From positions 248,001 to 312,000 of the forward strand of contig CAVRWL010000003.1 in assembly GCA_963724945.1 (NCBI GenBank): 64,000 nt of DNA, given 5' to 3'. The notes beneath the pieces are model-generated. The model saw nothing but the letters and a program-made list of their open reading frames with translations. It searched no databases and was not told the DNA's origin. The position numbers and the translations under genes are program-made. Source of the DNA: Hyphomicrobium_A sp963724945 (lineage in GTDB: Bacteria; Pseudomonadota; Alphaproteobacteria; Rhizobiales; Hyphomicrobiaceae). The number at the start of each line of letters is the position of its first letter. Position 1 is the stretch's first letter. Of this stretch, positions 37,072 to 45,745 are shown piece after piece.

Positions 37072-37169
37072 ACCCGTCATCCCGGAAGCCGCGCCAACGG
37101 CTATGCGGGATCTTGCGGCAAGATCCCGGCTCTCCCCGACTAGGGGCCGGGTCGGCCAGGATGACGGGT
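37072..37169. repeat. REP-like palindromic intergenic element
   Basis: Outer arms ACCCGTCATCC (37072-37082) and GGATGACGGGT (37159-37169) are exact complements. Inside them a second perfect hairpin, CGGGATCTTG (37106-37115) with CAAGATCCCG (37119-37128), has a 3-base loop. Nested palindromes starting with CGTCATCCCGG are a common dispersed repeat type in alphaproteobacteria (from memory). Here it separates two convergent genes and may act as a bidirectional terminator. No other copy was seen in the window. Confidence 0.75.
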
Positions 37170-37191
37170 TTGACGAAAGCGCGTGTTGAAT

Positions 37192-39820
37192 TCAGAAGCG
37201 GCGCAGGAGCCGCTCGAAATAGTCGAGCTCCATCGTCGGCCGCGTCGGCTGCGCTAGCCGCCGCCTCAGCTCGTCGAGGATCTCGCGCGCGCGCTGTACG
37301 TCGATCTCATCGGGCACCTTGACCGAGTTGCCGGCGTCGGGACCCTGGAAGCGCTGCGGACGGCCCAAGGGATCGCGCGGGGTGTCGCCGTTCTGGCCGT
37401 AGCGCATCGAGCCGTTCTTCTGCATGTCCTCGGCCATCTTCTGGGCGCCCTGGCGCATCTGCTCGAGCGCGTTTGACTGGTCGCCGAGCGCGGAGTTGGT
37501 GTCGCCTTGCTGAAGCGACTTCTCGGCGTTCTCCATGGCCTCGCGCGCGCCCTTGAGCTCGGGTGAATTGGCCCCGAGCTCGTTGAGGCTCTTGCGCAAC
37601 TTCTCCAGCTCCTCCTTGAGCTGGCGCTGCTGCTCGCTCAAGCCCTGGCCCTGCCCGGCCTGGTGATTGCCGCGCTGGCCTTGATTGGCACCTTGACCGA
37701 ATTGGCCCTGCTGGCCGCCCTGCCCGCCTTGGCGCTCACGCTCGCCCTCTCCGCCCGGCATGGTGCCGTTGGGAGAGCGCTGCGCCTGGCGCCGGTTCTC
37801 GCGGTAAGTGTCATCCATCAGGCGCTGCTGCTGGCCGACGATGTTGCCGAGCTCGTCGAGCTTCTTCATCATCATCTGGCCGCGCTCGGCCTCTTTCTTC
37901 GACATCTGCCCCGACTGCAGCCGCTCCAACAGATCGCGCAGCTGGGCCAGCATCTGCTGGGCCTGCTCGCGCGAGCCGGAGCGCGCCGTGTCCTCGAGGT
38001 TCTTCATCATGCGATCGAGGTCTTGCTGGGAGAGCTGTTGGTTCTGCTGGTCGAGGCCCTCGGGCGGCATCTCGTCCTTGTTGTTCTTGGCGAGCTGCTC
38101 CATGTAGTTGTTGAGCGCGCTGCGCAGCTGCTGCATCAGGCTCTGGATCTCGCAGTCGGGCGCGCCCTTCTCGAGCGCCTCGGCGAGCTTGTCCTGCGCC
38201 TCGCGCAGTGCCCGCTCCGCCTCCGACAGATCGCCCTCCTCGATCTTCAGCGCGAGGTCCCACAGCCCGTCGGTGACGTCCTTCAGGCCCGCGCGCGAGT
38301 CGTCGCGGCGCAAACTGTAGTAGGCGGTGCGCAGGCCGAGGTAGATCGGAACATTGTCGATGAACCCTTCCGGCTCCAGCGTGATGGCATCGAGCGCGCG
38401 CAGCACCTGGTCGCGGTTGCGCGGATCATCGAGCAGCTTCGCCCGCTGCTCGACGACAGCGCGCGCCAGCGGCTTCTCGAAGATACGGTGCGGCAGCACG
38501 ATCCGCATGGGCTTCGAATGCCCGACCTTGCCGGCGACGTCCTTGGCTTCGAGCGTGAGCATGACCTCCTTGCCGGCATAAGGATGCGGCCCGAAGTCGA
38601 TGTAGGTCTGCGCCTCGTGCGTGGAAGCGCGCGGCAGGCGCAAGGTGATCGGCGGCGGGCGATCGAGTGGCGGCCGCGGCCCTTTCAACACATTGGCGCG
38701 CGCCCAGTCCTTCGATGGGTCGGGCGCCTTCTCCGGCGGCTTGATCTTCTTGACCTTGGCCTCGGCCGAGACGACGCCGTAGTCGTCCTCGACCGTGTAG
38801 GTGAGCTTCAGCGCGCCCCGGCGCGTGCGTTGCGGCGCTTTGCTGATGCGGATCGTCGGCGGCTTGTCGGGGATGACGTAGAACACCCAGCGCGCAAGCT
38901 CGCTGCCCGACGCCACGACGCGGACCTCGGCCGGCTTGTTGAGCTCGTAGCGGAGTTCGGAGATCTCGTTCTTTTCGCCGGCTACGGCACCCGCCTGCGG
39001 CGTTTTCGCGGCAACGTGCTCCGTCTTCGTCGCGCCTTCGCTCAAGCACGTCGAGGCCCAGCTCGCCGAGACCGCTGCCGCTGGTGCGCACGATGAGAAC
39101 GCTGCGCTCAGGCACGTCGATGACCTTGTCGGAAGGCCCCGTGACGGCGCCGGCGTGCGCCCCGTCGGCGAGCATCAGCGGCGGTCGGCCGGTGTAGGAG
39201 GGCGGCGTGACCCAAGCATCGAGACGCGCCGCGTTGAGCGCCGCCATCGACTTGAAACGGAACGCGGAGGCGAGGCGATCGTACGCGCTGTCGCCGACGA
39301 GCGCCGCGACGGCAAAGACGCCCAAGACGAGAAGCGCGCGCAGCGCGATGGGGTCGGCGCGGTCGGCGCGCGGCTGCGGCTTGCCCACGCGCAGGCGCGA
39401 AAGCATGGCGGCGAGCCGGTCGCGGTGCGCCTGCCAAATGGCGGTCGTGCGCGGATCGTCCGCGTTGGCCGTGATCGTGTCCTCGTAGGAGGAGGCAGGC
39501 CGGTGCGGAATGCCCGAGACGCGCTCGATGCGCCGCACCGCCTCCTCGCGGGTGGGATAACGCACGCGCGCGGCGAAGACGACAGCGGCGAGCGCGGCCA
39601 GACCGAAGGCGGCGATGAGCGCGATGTGCAGCGGCTCGGACAGAAGCGGCCAGACGCCCAACAGCGAGACGAGAAGGAACAGCCCGGCGAGGCCGAGGAG
39701 CAGCCACAGCCGGGGCCATAGGCGCTCGAACAGCAGCGCCCAGCGGCTCGCCTCGACCTTGCGTGCGAACTTGGCGTCCAGAGCGGACGGAGACTCCTTA
39801 GGCTCGGCCATATGCGTCAC
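37192..39820 (-). CDS. TIGR02302/DUF4175 family membrane protein, one apparent frameshift
   Basis: About 870 residues. The N-terminal part has two membrane segments (about residues 35-60 and 65-85: WLLLGLAGLFLLVSLLGVWPLL, HIALIAAFGLAALAAVVFAA) and a third near 160. The large extracytoplasmic part follows, with DAWVTPPSYTGRPPL and TRRGALKLTYTVEDDYGV, and the last third is a Gln/Gly/Met-rich, highly charged helical region (MMKKLDELGNIVGQQQRLMDDTYREN, GGQGGQQGQFGQG). The frame breaks near 39045: 'LGLDV' continues as 'LSEGATKTEHV' in another frame. The family is conserved in alphaproteobacteria but has no established function. The start may be GTG at about 39820 or the ATG three codons later. Confidence 0.88.
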
Positions 39821-39956
39821 GATACCGGGATCACCCCTCGGGGCCTAGCGGGCACAACGCCCGAGCCCCATTAAACTTTCGTCAGACGTTCACCATAAGT
39901 TGCGGTGGCAAGGCCAGCATTCAAGTGGGATATCAGCCGCGTGCGGGCTTTGCCGT

Positions 39957-40259
39957 CTAGCCGCACTTGTTGTTGGCCGAGGCCGTTTCTATTGCCTTGA
40001 GCTCGCCACTCAACTGGGAGATCTCTTGCTCGCGTTTCTGCTCGTCCTCGACGGGGAACAGCGTAGGAGCGAGCTGGGCCTGGCGCGTAGCGATGTGCGT
40101 CTTCTCCGATTTCAGCTCCGGGCAGGTCATGCCGAGGTATTGGCCGGTGGCGACATTGGCCGCCGGCACGCTCGGCGCACTCCAGCTGGCGCAGCCGGCA
40201 AGCCCGCAACCCAACGCAGTGATCAACAGCACCCAAGCACGCGGGAACAGCATCGCCAA
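39957..40259 (-). CDS. Small lipoprotein, hypothetical
   Basis: A 100-residue predicted lipoprotein with lipobox L20-A-G-C23. The mature part has YLGMTCPELKSEKTHIATRQ followed by a helical Glu/Gln/Lys-rich stretch (EDEQKREQEISQLSGELKAIETA) and a C-terminal Cys in NNKCG, so a disulfide with the earlier Cys is possible. Small alphaproteobacterial lipoproteins with a TCxEL-type segment and one helix are common, but the function is not known. It lies between the DUF4175 gene and lysA on the same strand, about 130 bases after lysA. Confidence 0.75.
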   Translation of the reverse strand: MAMLFPRAWVLLITALGCGLAGCASWSAPSVPAANVATGQYLGMTCPELKSEKTHIATRQAQLAPTLFPVEDEQKREQEISQLSGELKAIETASANNKCG

Positions 40260-40388
40260 CCGCTGCTCCCGAATAAGGGCAGCAAGAAGCCCAAAAGGAG
40301 CAATCGGTGCGGGGGCTTAACGATGTTGTGAATCCCCGCTCAGCGGACAGGTAGTTAGGAAAGCACCTCCAATGTGAGGAGGGGTCGA

Positions 40389-41659
40389 TCACCGCAGCCA
40401 GTCCGGCAGACGGTCCTGGCCGATGAGATCGTCGTAAGTCTCGGACGCGGGCGCACGATGCAATAGCTCTCGCCGCTCACCAGCACCTCCGGCACGAGGG
40501 GCCTTGTGTTGTAGCTCGAGGCCATGACCGCCCCGTAGGCGCCCGCCGTCATGATCGCTAGGAGATCGCCCGGCTCGAACGGCGGCAACTTGCGCTCGAG
40601 CGCCAGGTAGTCGCCGGTCTCGCACACGGGCCCCACGACGTCCTGCATGACCGGCGGCTCGCCGCCCTTGGCTTGGCGCACCGGCCAGATCTCGTGATGG
40701 GCGTCATAGAGCGTCGGCCGGATCAAGTCGTTCATGGCGGCGTCGACGACGGTGAACGTCTTGTCGACGCCCTCCTTGGCGTAGAGCACGCGCGCTATGA
40801 GCACGCCGGCGTTGCCGACGATCACGCGGCCGGGCTCGAGGATGATCTTGAGGCCGAGGTCCCCGAGCGTCTCTTTGACGACGGCCGCGTAGGCCGAGGG
40901 CGGCGGGGCGACGTCGCCTTCTGAGGTATAAGGCACGCCGAGGCCGCCGCCGATGTCGAGGTGCTTTAGCGGATGGCCGTCGCGAATGAGCGCCTCGGCT
41001 AGCTCGCGCATGAGGCGGAACGCGTTGCGGAACGGCTCGAGCTCGGTGATCTGGCTGCCGATGTGCATATGAATGCCGGCGACAGCGATGCCGGGCAGCG
41101 CGCGCGCCTCCGCGTAGAGCCGCGGCGAGGCACGATAGGGGATGCCGAACTTGTTCTCGGCCTTGCCTGTCGCGATCTTGGCGTGCGTCTTGGCATCGAC
41201 GTCCGGGTTGACGCGCAGGGCGACGCGCGCGGTACGACCTATCTCGGCCGCGACCTCGCTCAGGAGCTGCAGCTCCGGCTCGCTCTCCACGTTGAAGCCG
41301 AGGATGTCCGATTGAAGCGCGAACGCCATCTCCGCGCGCGTCTTGCCGACGCCAGCGAAGATGATCTTGGAGGCCGGCACGCCGGCTTTAAGCGCGCGGC
41401 GCAGCTCGCCCTCGGAGACGACGTCCATGCCGGCGCCCAGGCGTGCCAACGTGGCGAGCACCGCCTGGTTGGAGTTGGCCTTGACCGCGTAGCAGATGAG
41501 CGCGTCGAGCCCGGCGAAGGCCTCTGCGAGCACGCGGTAGTGGCGCTCAATCGTCGCCGTCGCGTAGCAATAGAACGGCGTGCCGACCTCGGCGCTGAGC
41601 TGCTCGAGGCTCACGTCCTCGGCATGGAGGACCCCGCCTCTATAGTGGAAGTGATGCAT
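40389..41659 (-). CDS. lysA: Diaminopimelate decarboxylase, frameshift near 3' end
   Basis: A PLP enzyme that decarboxylates meso-diaminopimelate to L-lysine, the last step of lysine synthesis. The sequence shows the PLP lysine in CYAVKANSN (Lys60 from the chosen start), HMHIGSQI, the glycine-rich LDIGGGLGVPY, EPGRVIVGNAG and CETGDYLA. The frame breaks near 40447: after 'YCIVRPR' the normal C terminus 'ETYDDLIGQDRLPDWLR' continues in another frame and ends at 40389, whereas the original frame runs to 40355 with unrelated residues. The start MHHFHYRGGVLHAED at 41659 matches the family; an in-frame ATG at 41710 would add 17 residues. It follows lptM by about 80 bases. Confidence 0.93.
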
Positions 41660-41741
41660 GGCGCCGCTTCTAGCCCGCATTTCGCGCAAGGTCACGGGCT
41701 GCGCGGACAAGAGTGGGGAGAGGAACGCAAAAAAGAGCGCG

Positions 41742-41975
41742 CTAGCGCAGCAGCGGGTCGAGGAGGAAGCCCTCGTGCGGCTTGGGTGGAGCGGCGGAGC
41801 CGGGCTGCGTGCCAGCGGACGTGGCGGACTTTGCGGTGCCGCTGGCCTTGGCCCCTGGCGGAGCGTCGAGGGCGCCGCGCACGCCGCAGGCCCCCAGACC
41901 CAGGCCGAGACCCACAGTGAGGCCGGCCAATACGAGACCCGTACGGACGCTCTTTGCTGTCAACCTACCGAGCAT
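41742..41975 (-). CDS. lptM: LptM/YifL-type small lipoprotein
   Basis: A 77-residue lipoprotein with lipobox L27-G-A-C30 followed immediately by GVRGALDAPPG, a Pro/Ala/Ser-rich middle and a C-terminal GFLLDPLLR. This matches the short LptM family, which in E. coli stabilises assembly of the LptDE lipopolysaccharide translocon. The position between argH and lysA is the usual alphaproteobacterial arrangement. The exact role here is inferred by family only. Confidence 0.8.
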   Translation of the reverse strand: MLGRLTAKSVRTGLVLAGLTVGLGLGLGACGVRGALDAPPGAKASGTAKSATSAGTQPGSAAPPKPHEGFLLDPLLR

Positions 41976-42079
41976 GTCCCCAACCGACCCGTCCTTGGCG
42001 CCCGCTCGCGCGAGAGGCGATAGCGGGAAACGCGCGCCTTCACCCTGCCTCGGGCAGGGGGCACCCCAACAGGTCCCTT

Positions 42080-43489
42080 CTAGCCCCTAGGCGGCGCCTT
42101 TTCCAACCGCTTCCGCCAGCTTCGCGCCATTTTACGCACGTTCTGTGGCGCGGTTCCCCCATAGCTCAAGCGGCTCGCAACCGACTTTTCCGGGCTCAAA
42201 ACCGAGAAAACGTCGTTGGTTATGCGCGGCTCGACGGCTTGCATGGCGGCAAGGGGCAACTTTTCCAGGGCCAAATTCTGCGCCTCCGCCGCCGCCACAA
42301 TCCGCCCCGTCACGTGGTGGGCCTCCCGGAACGGCATCTTCAGCACGCGCACCAGCCAGTCGGCGAGGTCGGTCGCCGTCGCATAGCCGCTGCCGGCGGC
42401 CGCCCGCATGGCGTCGGCGCGCGCCTCCAGATCCTCGACCATGCCGGTGATGGCGGCGATCGCCAGCGCGAGGCTGTCGAGCGCGTCGAAGGCTGGCTCC
42501 TTGTCCTCCTGCATGTCCTTGGAGTAGGCGAGCGGCAGCCCCTTCATGACGATCAGCAGGCTCTGGAACGCACCGGCGATGCGCCCGACCTTGGCGCGTG
42601 CGAGCTCGGCAGCGTCCGGGTTGCGCTTCTGCGGCATGATCGAGGAGCCGGTCGTGAACTTGTCCGACAGCCTAATGAAGCCGAACTGCGGGCTCGACCA
42701 CAGGACGAGCTCCTCGGCGAAGCGGGATAGATGCACGGCCGCGATCGCCGCGGCGGCGAGCGTCTCCAAGACGAAGTCGCGGTCGGAGACGGCGTCGAGC
42801 GAGTTCGCCGACGGCCGGTCGAAGCCCAGTGCCTCGGCCGTCATCTTGCGGTCGATCGGAAACGAGGTGCCGGCGAGCGCCGCCGCGCCGAGCGGGCACT
42901 CGTTGAGCCGCGCGCGTGCGTCGGCGAAGCGGCCGCGGTCGCGACCGAGCATCTCGACGTACGCGAGCAGATGATGGCCGAAGGTGACGGGCTGCGCCGG
43001 CTGCATGTGCGTGAAGCCCGGCATGACGGTTGACGCGTGCGCCTCCGCTTTGGTGACGAGCGCAAGTTGCAGACGCGCCAGCGCCACATCGAGCGCGTCG
43101 ATACGCTCGCGCACGTAGAGGCGGAAATCGGTCGCCACCTGATCGTTGCGCGAGCGCGCGGTGTGCAGGCGCCCGGCGGGCGTCCCGATACATTCCTTGA
43201 GGCGGCTCTCGACGTTCATGTGCACGTCCTCGAGTGCGCGCTCGAAGGCAAACGTGCCGCTCTCGATCTCGGCCAGCACCTCATCGAGGCCTTTGAGGAT
43301 CTCGCGCGCATCGGCCTTGCTGATGATGCCCTGGGCGGCAAGCATTGTCGCATGCGCCTTTGAGGCGCGGACGTCCTGGGGGCCGAGCCGCTTGTCGAAG
43401 GCGATGGAGGCGTTTATCTCCTCCATGATCTCGGCGGGCGAGGCCGCAAAGCGGCCGCCCCACATGCGGTTTGCTGGCTTGTCGGTCAC
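42080..43489 (-). CDS. argH: Argininosuccinate lyase
   Basis: Cleaves argininosuccinate to arginine and fumarate, the final step of arginine synthesis, in the cytoplasm. 469 residues, the usual length. Family motifs are MWGGRFAASPAEIMEEINASI at the start, TARSRNDQVATDFRLYVRE, TVMPGFTHMQPAQPVTFGHHL and the fumarase/ASL signature GSSIMPQKRNPD. The gene is intact. It heads a minus-strand run argH-lptM-lysA and is divergent from tlpA with about 83 bases between the starts. Confidence 0.96.
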   Translation of the reverse strand: MTDKPANRMWGGRFAASPAEIMEEINASIAFDKRLGPQDVRASKAHATMLAAQGIISKADAREILKGLDEVLAEIESGTFAFERALEDVHMNVESRLKECIGTPAGRLHTARSRNDQVATDFRLYVRERIDALDVALARLQLALVTKAEAHASTVMPGFTHMQPAQPVTFGHHLLAYVEMLGRDRGRFADARARLNECPLGAAALAGTSFPIDRKMTAEALGFDRPSANSLDAVSDRDFVLETLAAAAIAAVHLSRFAEELVLWSSPQFGFIRLSDKFTTGSSIMPQKRNPDAAELARAKVGRIAGAFQSLLIVMKGLPLAYSKDMQEDKEPAFDALDSLALAIAAITGMVEDLEARADAMRAAAGSGYATATDLADWLVRVLKMPFREAHHVTGRIVAAAEAQNLALEKLPLAAMQAVEPRITNDVFSVLSPEKSVASRLSYGGTAPQNVRKMARSWRKRLEKAPPRG

Positions 43490-43572
43490 GGGTTCGTGCT
43501 CCGTCCGCGGGCCGGTCTCGGCGAAAGTCGGGGCGAAAGATGGATCATGAGCGAAAGGACACCAGGAGGGCC

Positions 43573-44223
43573 ATGAACCCGCTCGCCAAGTATCTCTGGC
43601 TCGCCGCGCTTTCAGCGGTCGCGGCCTTCGCCGCGGTATACGTCATGCTGGGCCAGCCTGACAACGAAAGACCTGGCGGTCCGCCCCACGGGGCGCCGCA
43701 GGAGGCCCAATCCGGTGACCAGTCCGGTGCCAAGTCCGGTGCCAAGTCCGGCGTCAATCCCCTCTCCACCGGGCCGATGACCACCTTCGTCTTCAAGAAG
43801 GAGCGCGAGGCGGTGCCCGACATCGCCTTCGTCGACGCCGACGGCAAGAACGTCAGCCTCAAGGACTGGCGCGGCAAGACCGTGCTGTTGAACCTGTGGG
43901 CGACGTGGTGCGCGCCCTGCCGCGAGGAGATGCCGGCCCTGCAGCGCCTAGAGAAGGCGCTCGGCTCGGATAAGTTCCAGGTGGTTGCGCTTGCGGTGGA
44001 CAAGGCCGGCATCGACGGCGTGCGCAAGTTCTTCCATGACAACAAGATCGACGGCCTGAAGCTCTTCGCCGACCCCACGGCGCGCGACGGCACCCAGCTC
44101 AAGGTGATCGGCATGCCGACATCGATCCTCATCGATGCGCAGGGCCGCGAGATCGGCCGCCTCGTCGGCCCCGCTGCCTGGGACAGCCCCGAGGCGAAAC
44201 GACTGATCGAGGCGTCGCGCTAG
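43573..44223 (+). CDS. tlpA: TlpA-type thiol:disulfide oxidoreductase
   Basis: A periplasm-facing thioredoxin-fold reductase anchored by an N-terminal membrane segment (about residues 8-26). TlpA reduces cytochrome oxidase subunit II or its copper chaperones during cytochrome aa3 maturation. The active site is W112-C113-A-P-C116, within LNLWATWCAPCREEMPAL, and GMPTSILI supplies the cis-Pro loop. The 216-residue length is typical. Between membrane anchor and domain the linker carries four 12-base units (43711-43758) coding for SG-x-K/Q repeats. The start has an ideal AGGAGG. tlpA next to argH is a common rhizobial arrangement. Confidence 0.92.
   Translation: MNPLAKYLWLAALSAVAAFAAVYVMLGQPDNERPGGPPHGAPQEAQSGDQSGAKSGAKSGVNPLSTGPMTTFVFKKEREAVPDIAFVDADGKNVSLKDWRGKTVLLNLWATWCAPCREEMPALQRLEKALGSDKFQVVALAVDKAGIDGVRKFFHDNKIDGLKLFADPTARDGTQLKVIGMPTSILIDAQGREIGRLVGPAAWDSPEAKRLIEASR
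43711..43758 (+). repeat. 12-base tandem repeat in the TlpA linker
   Basis: Four consecutive in-frame units of the form TCCGGTGCCAAG (one unit with GACCAG, the last with CGTCAAT) encode Ser-Gly-Ala/Asp-Lys/Gln repeats. Units two and three are identical. The repeat number may vary between strains and would only change linker length. Confidence 0.85.
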
Positions 44224-44231
44224 ACTTTGCG

Positions 44232-44705
44232 CTAGAGGAGATGCCCGGCAATGGCGATCGCCGCCGCGACCGAGGCAATGGCGAACAGGACCGCATAGCG
44301 GCGCGCGTTCCTCTCCGATCGCTCGATCTGCTCAGAAAGCGTGTTGAGCTCGGCGAGCTTCTTATCGATCGGCTCGAACGCCTTGTAGGTCAGCCCGACG
44401 AAGGTGCTCTTCTCGCCCTCGATCGCGTCGAGACGGGATTTCAGATCCCGGCAGCTTCGCTGCAGGTCGGTGATCTTGTATTCCCGCGAATTCTTGAGCG
44501 TCTCCTCGAAGGACTGGAACCGCCGGGTTCGGCTCGCCTCCTCGACCATCTCGGCAAGTGCGGCCCGAGATTTCTCTAATTCGCGCTCCAAGCGCGCAAT
44601 CGAGGAATTCACTCTGTCGAACTGCACCGCCGTCTCGGCAACAAAACCGTCACGGCCCAGCCATGGTCCTTGCGCGACCACGGCAACTCTCTCACCTTGC
44701 AACAC
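44232..44705 (-). CDS. Coiled-coil protein with C-terminal membrane anchor
   Basis: A 157-residue protein of unknown function. Most of it is a heptad-rich helix (VNSSIARLERELEKSRAALAEMVEEA and ITDLQRSCRDLKSRLDAIEGEK), followed by a C-terminal membrane segment (YAVLFAIASVAAAIAIAGHLL, about residues 137-157), making it a predicted tail-anchored protein with the coil in the cytoplasm. The 3' end lies 9 bases from the convergent tlpA stop. The exact start is uncertain; other in-frame starts inside the first 30 residues are possible. Confidence 0.65.
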   Translation of the reverse strand: MLQGERVAVVAQGPWLGRDGFVAETAVQFDRVNSSIARLERELEKSRAALAEMVEEASRTRRFQSFEETLKNSREYKITDLQRSCRDLKSRLDAIEGEKSTFVGLTYKAFEPIDKKLAELNTLSEQIERSERNARRYAVLFAIASVAAAIAIAGHLL

Positions 44706-44883
44706 GAACGCAACCTTTCCTACCGACTCACTCAGCCCGCCGTCCGAGTGGCAGTATGGCTAGCGGAGTTTAACGCCGCGTATCCGATTGGGGCGTTTTC
44801 CCTCAAGGCCGGTCGTCGGATTGACACCCCTGCCCGAGCGGGCGACAAGGCGGGAAAACATCATTTGAGCCAAGAAGGTGCGC

Positions 44884-45738
44884 ATGCCAGCCTCCTCGAA
44901 CATCCTCGAATTAGCGCGCGCGATCGACACGGTGTGGGAGGAGCGTCAAGGCATCAATCCGGGAACGACGGGGGTCGTGCGCGACACCGTCGAGGCGACG
45001 CTCGGCCTGTTGGACAAGGGCGAAATCCGCGTCGCTGAGAAGTCGGCTTCGGGTTGGATCGTCAACCAATGGATCAAGAAGGCGGTGCTGCTCTCGTTCC
45101 GCCTGAACGACACGGTGGCGATCTCGGGCGCCCCGGGCGGCGCCACCTGGTGGGATAAGGTGCCCTCCAAATTCGCTGCCATGAGCCCCGACGACTTCCG
45201 CCGTGCAGGCTTCCGCGCGGTGCCGGGCGCGATCGTGCGCCACTCGGCCTACATCGCAACCAACGTCGTGCTGATGCCGTCGTTCGTGAATGTCGGCGCC
45301 TTTGTCGACGAGGGCACCATGGTCGACACCTGGGCGACGGTGGGCTCTTGCGCGCAGATCGGCAAGAACTGCCACATCTCCGGGGGCGCCGGCATCGGCG
45401 GCGTGTTGGAGCCGCTGCAGGCCGGCCCGGTCATCATCGAGGACAACTGCTTCATTGGCGCGCGCGCTGAGGTCGCCGAGGGCGTTGTCGTCGGCGAAGG
45501 CTCGGTTTTGTCCATGGGTGTCTATCTCGGCCAATCGACCACCATCATCGACCGCGCGACGGGCGAGAAGCACTTCGGCACGGTGCCGCCCTATTCGGTG
45601 GTGGTCTCAGGCACGATGCCGGGCAAGCCACTGCCTGACGGCTCGGCGGGGCCCGGTCTCTACTGCGCCGTGATCGTCAAGCGCGTGGATGAAAAGACGC
45701 GCGCGAAGACCTCGATCAACGAGCTGCTCAGGACGTGA
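44884..45738 (+). CDS. dapD: Tetrahydrodipicolinate N-succinyltransferase
   Basis: Transfers succinyl from succinyl-CoA to tetrahydrodipicolinate in the succinylase branch of diaminopimelate/lysine synthesis. 284 residues. It has the left-handed beta-helix hexapeptide repeat region (about residues 100-230), with GAFVDEGTMVDTWATVGSCAQIG, HISGGAGIGGVLEPLQA and NCFIGARAEVAEGVVVGEGSVLSMGVY typical of DapD. The ATG at 44884 has AGAAGG at good spacing; a GTG two codons earlier is also possible. Its partner genes dapE and lysA are also in the window but not adjacent. Confidence 0.95.
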   Translation: MPASSNILELARAIDTVWEERQGINPGTTGVVRDTVEATLGLLDKGEIRVAEKSASGWIVNQWIKKAVLLSFRLNDTVAISGAPGGATWWDKVPSKFAAMSPDDFRRAGFRAVPGAIVRHSAYIATNVVLMPSFVNVGAFVDEGTMVDTWATVGSCAQIGKNCHISGGAGIGGVLEPLQAGPVIIEDNCFIGARAEVAEGVVVGEGSVLSMGVYLGQSTTIIDRATGEKHFGTVPPYSVVVSGTMPGKPLPDGSAGPGLYCAVIVKRVDEKTRAKTSINELLRT

Positions 45739-45745
45739 TGCTTCG

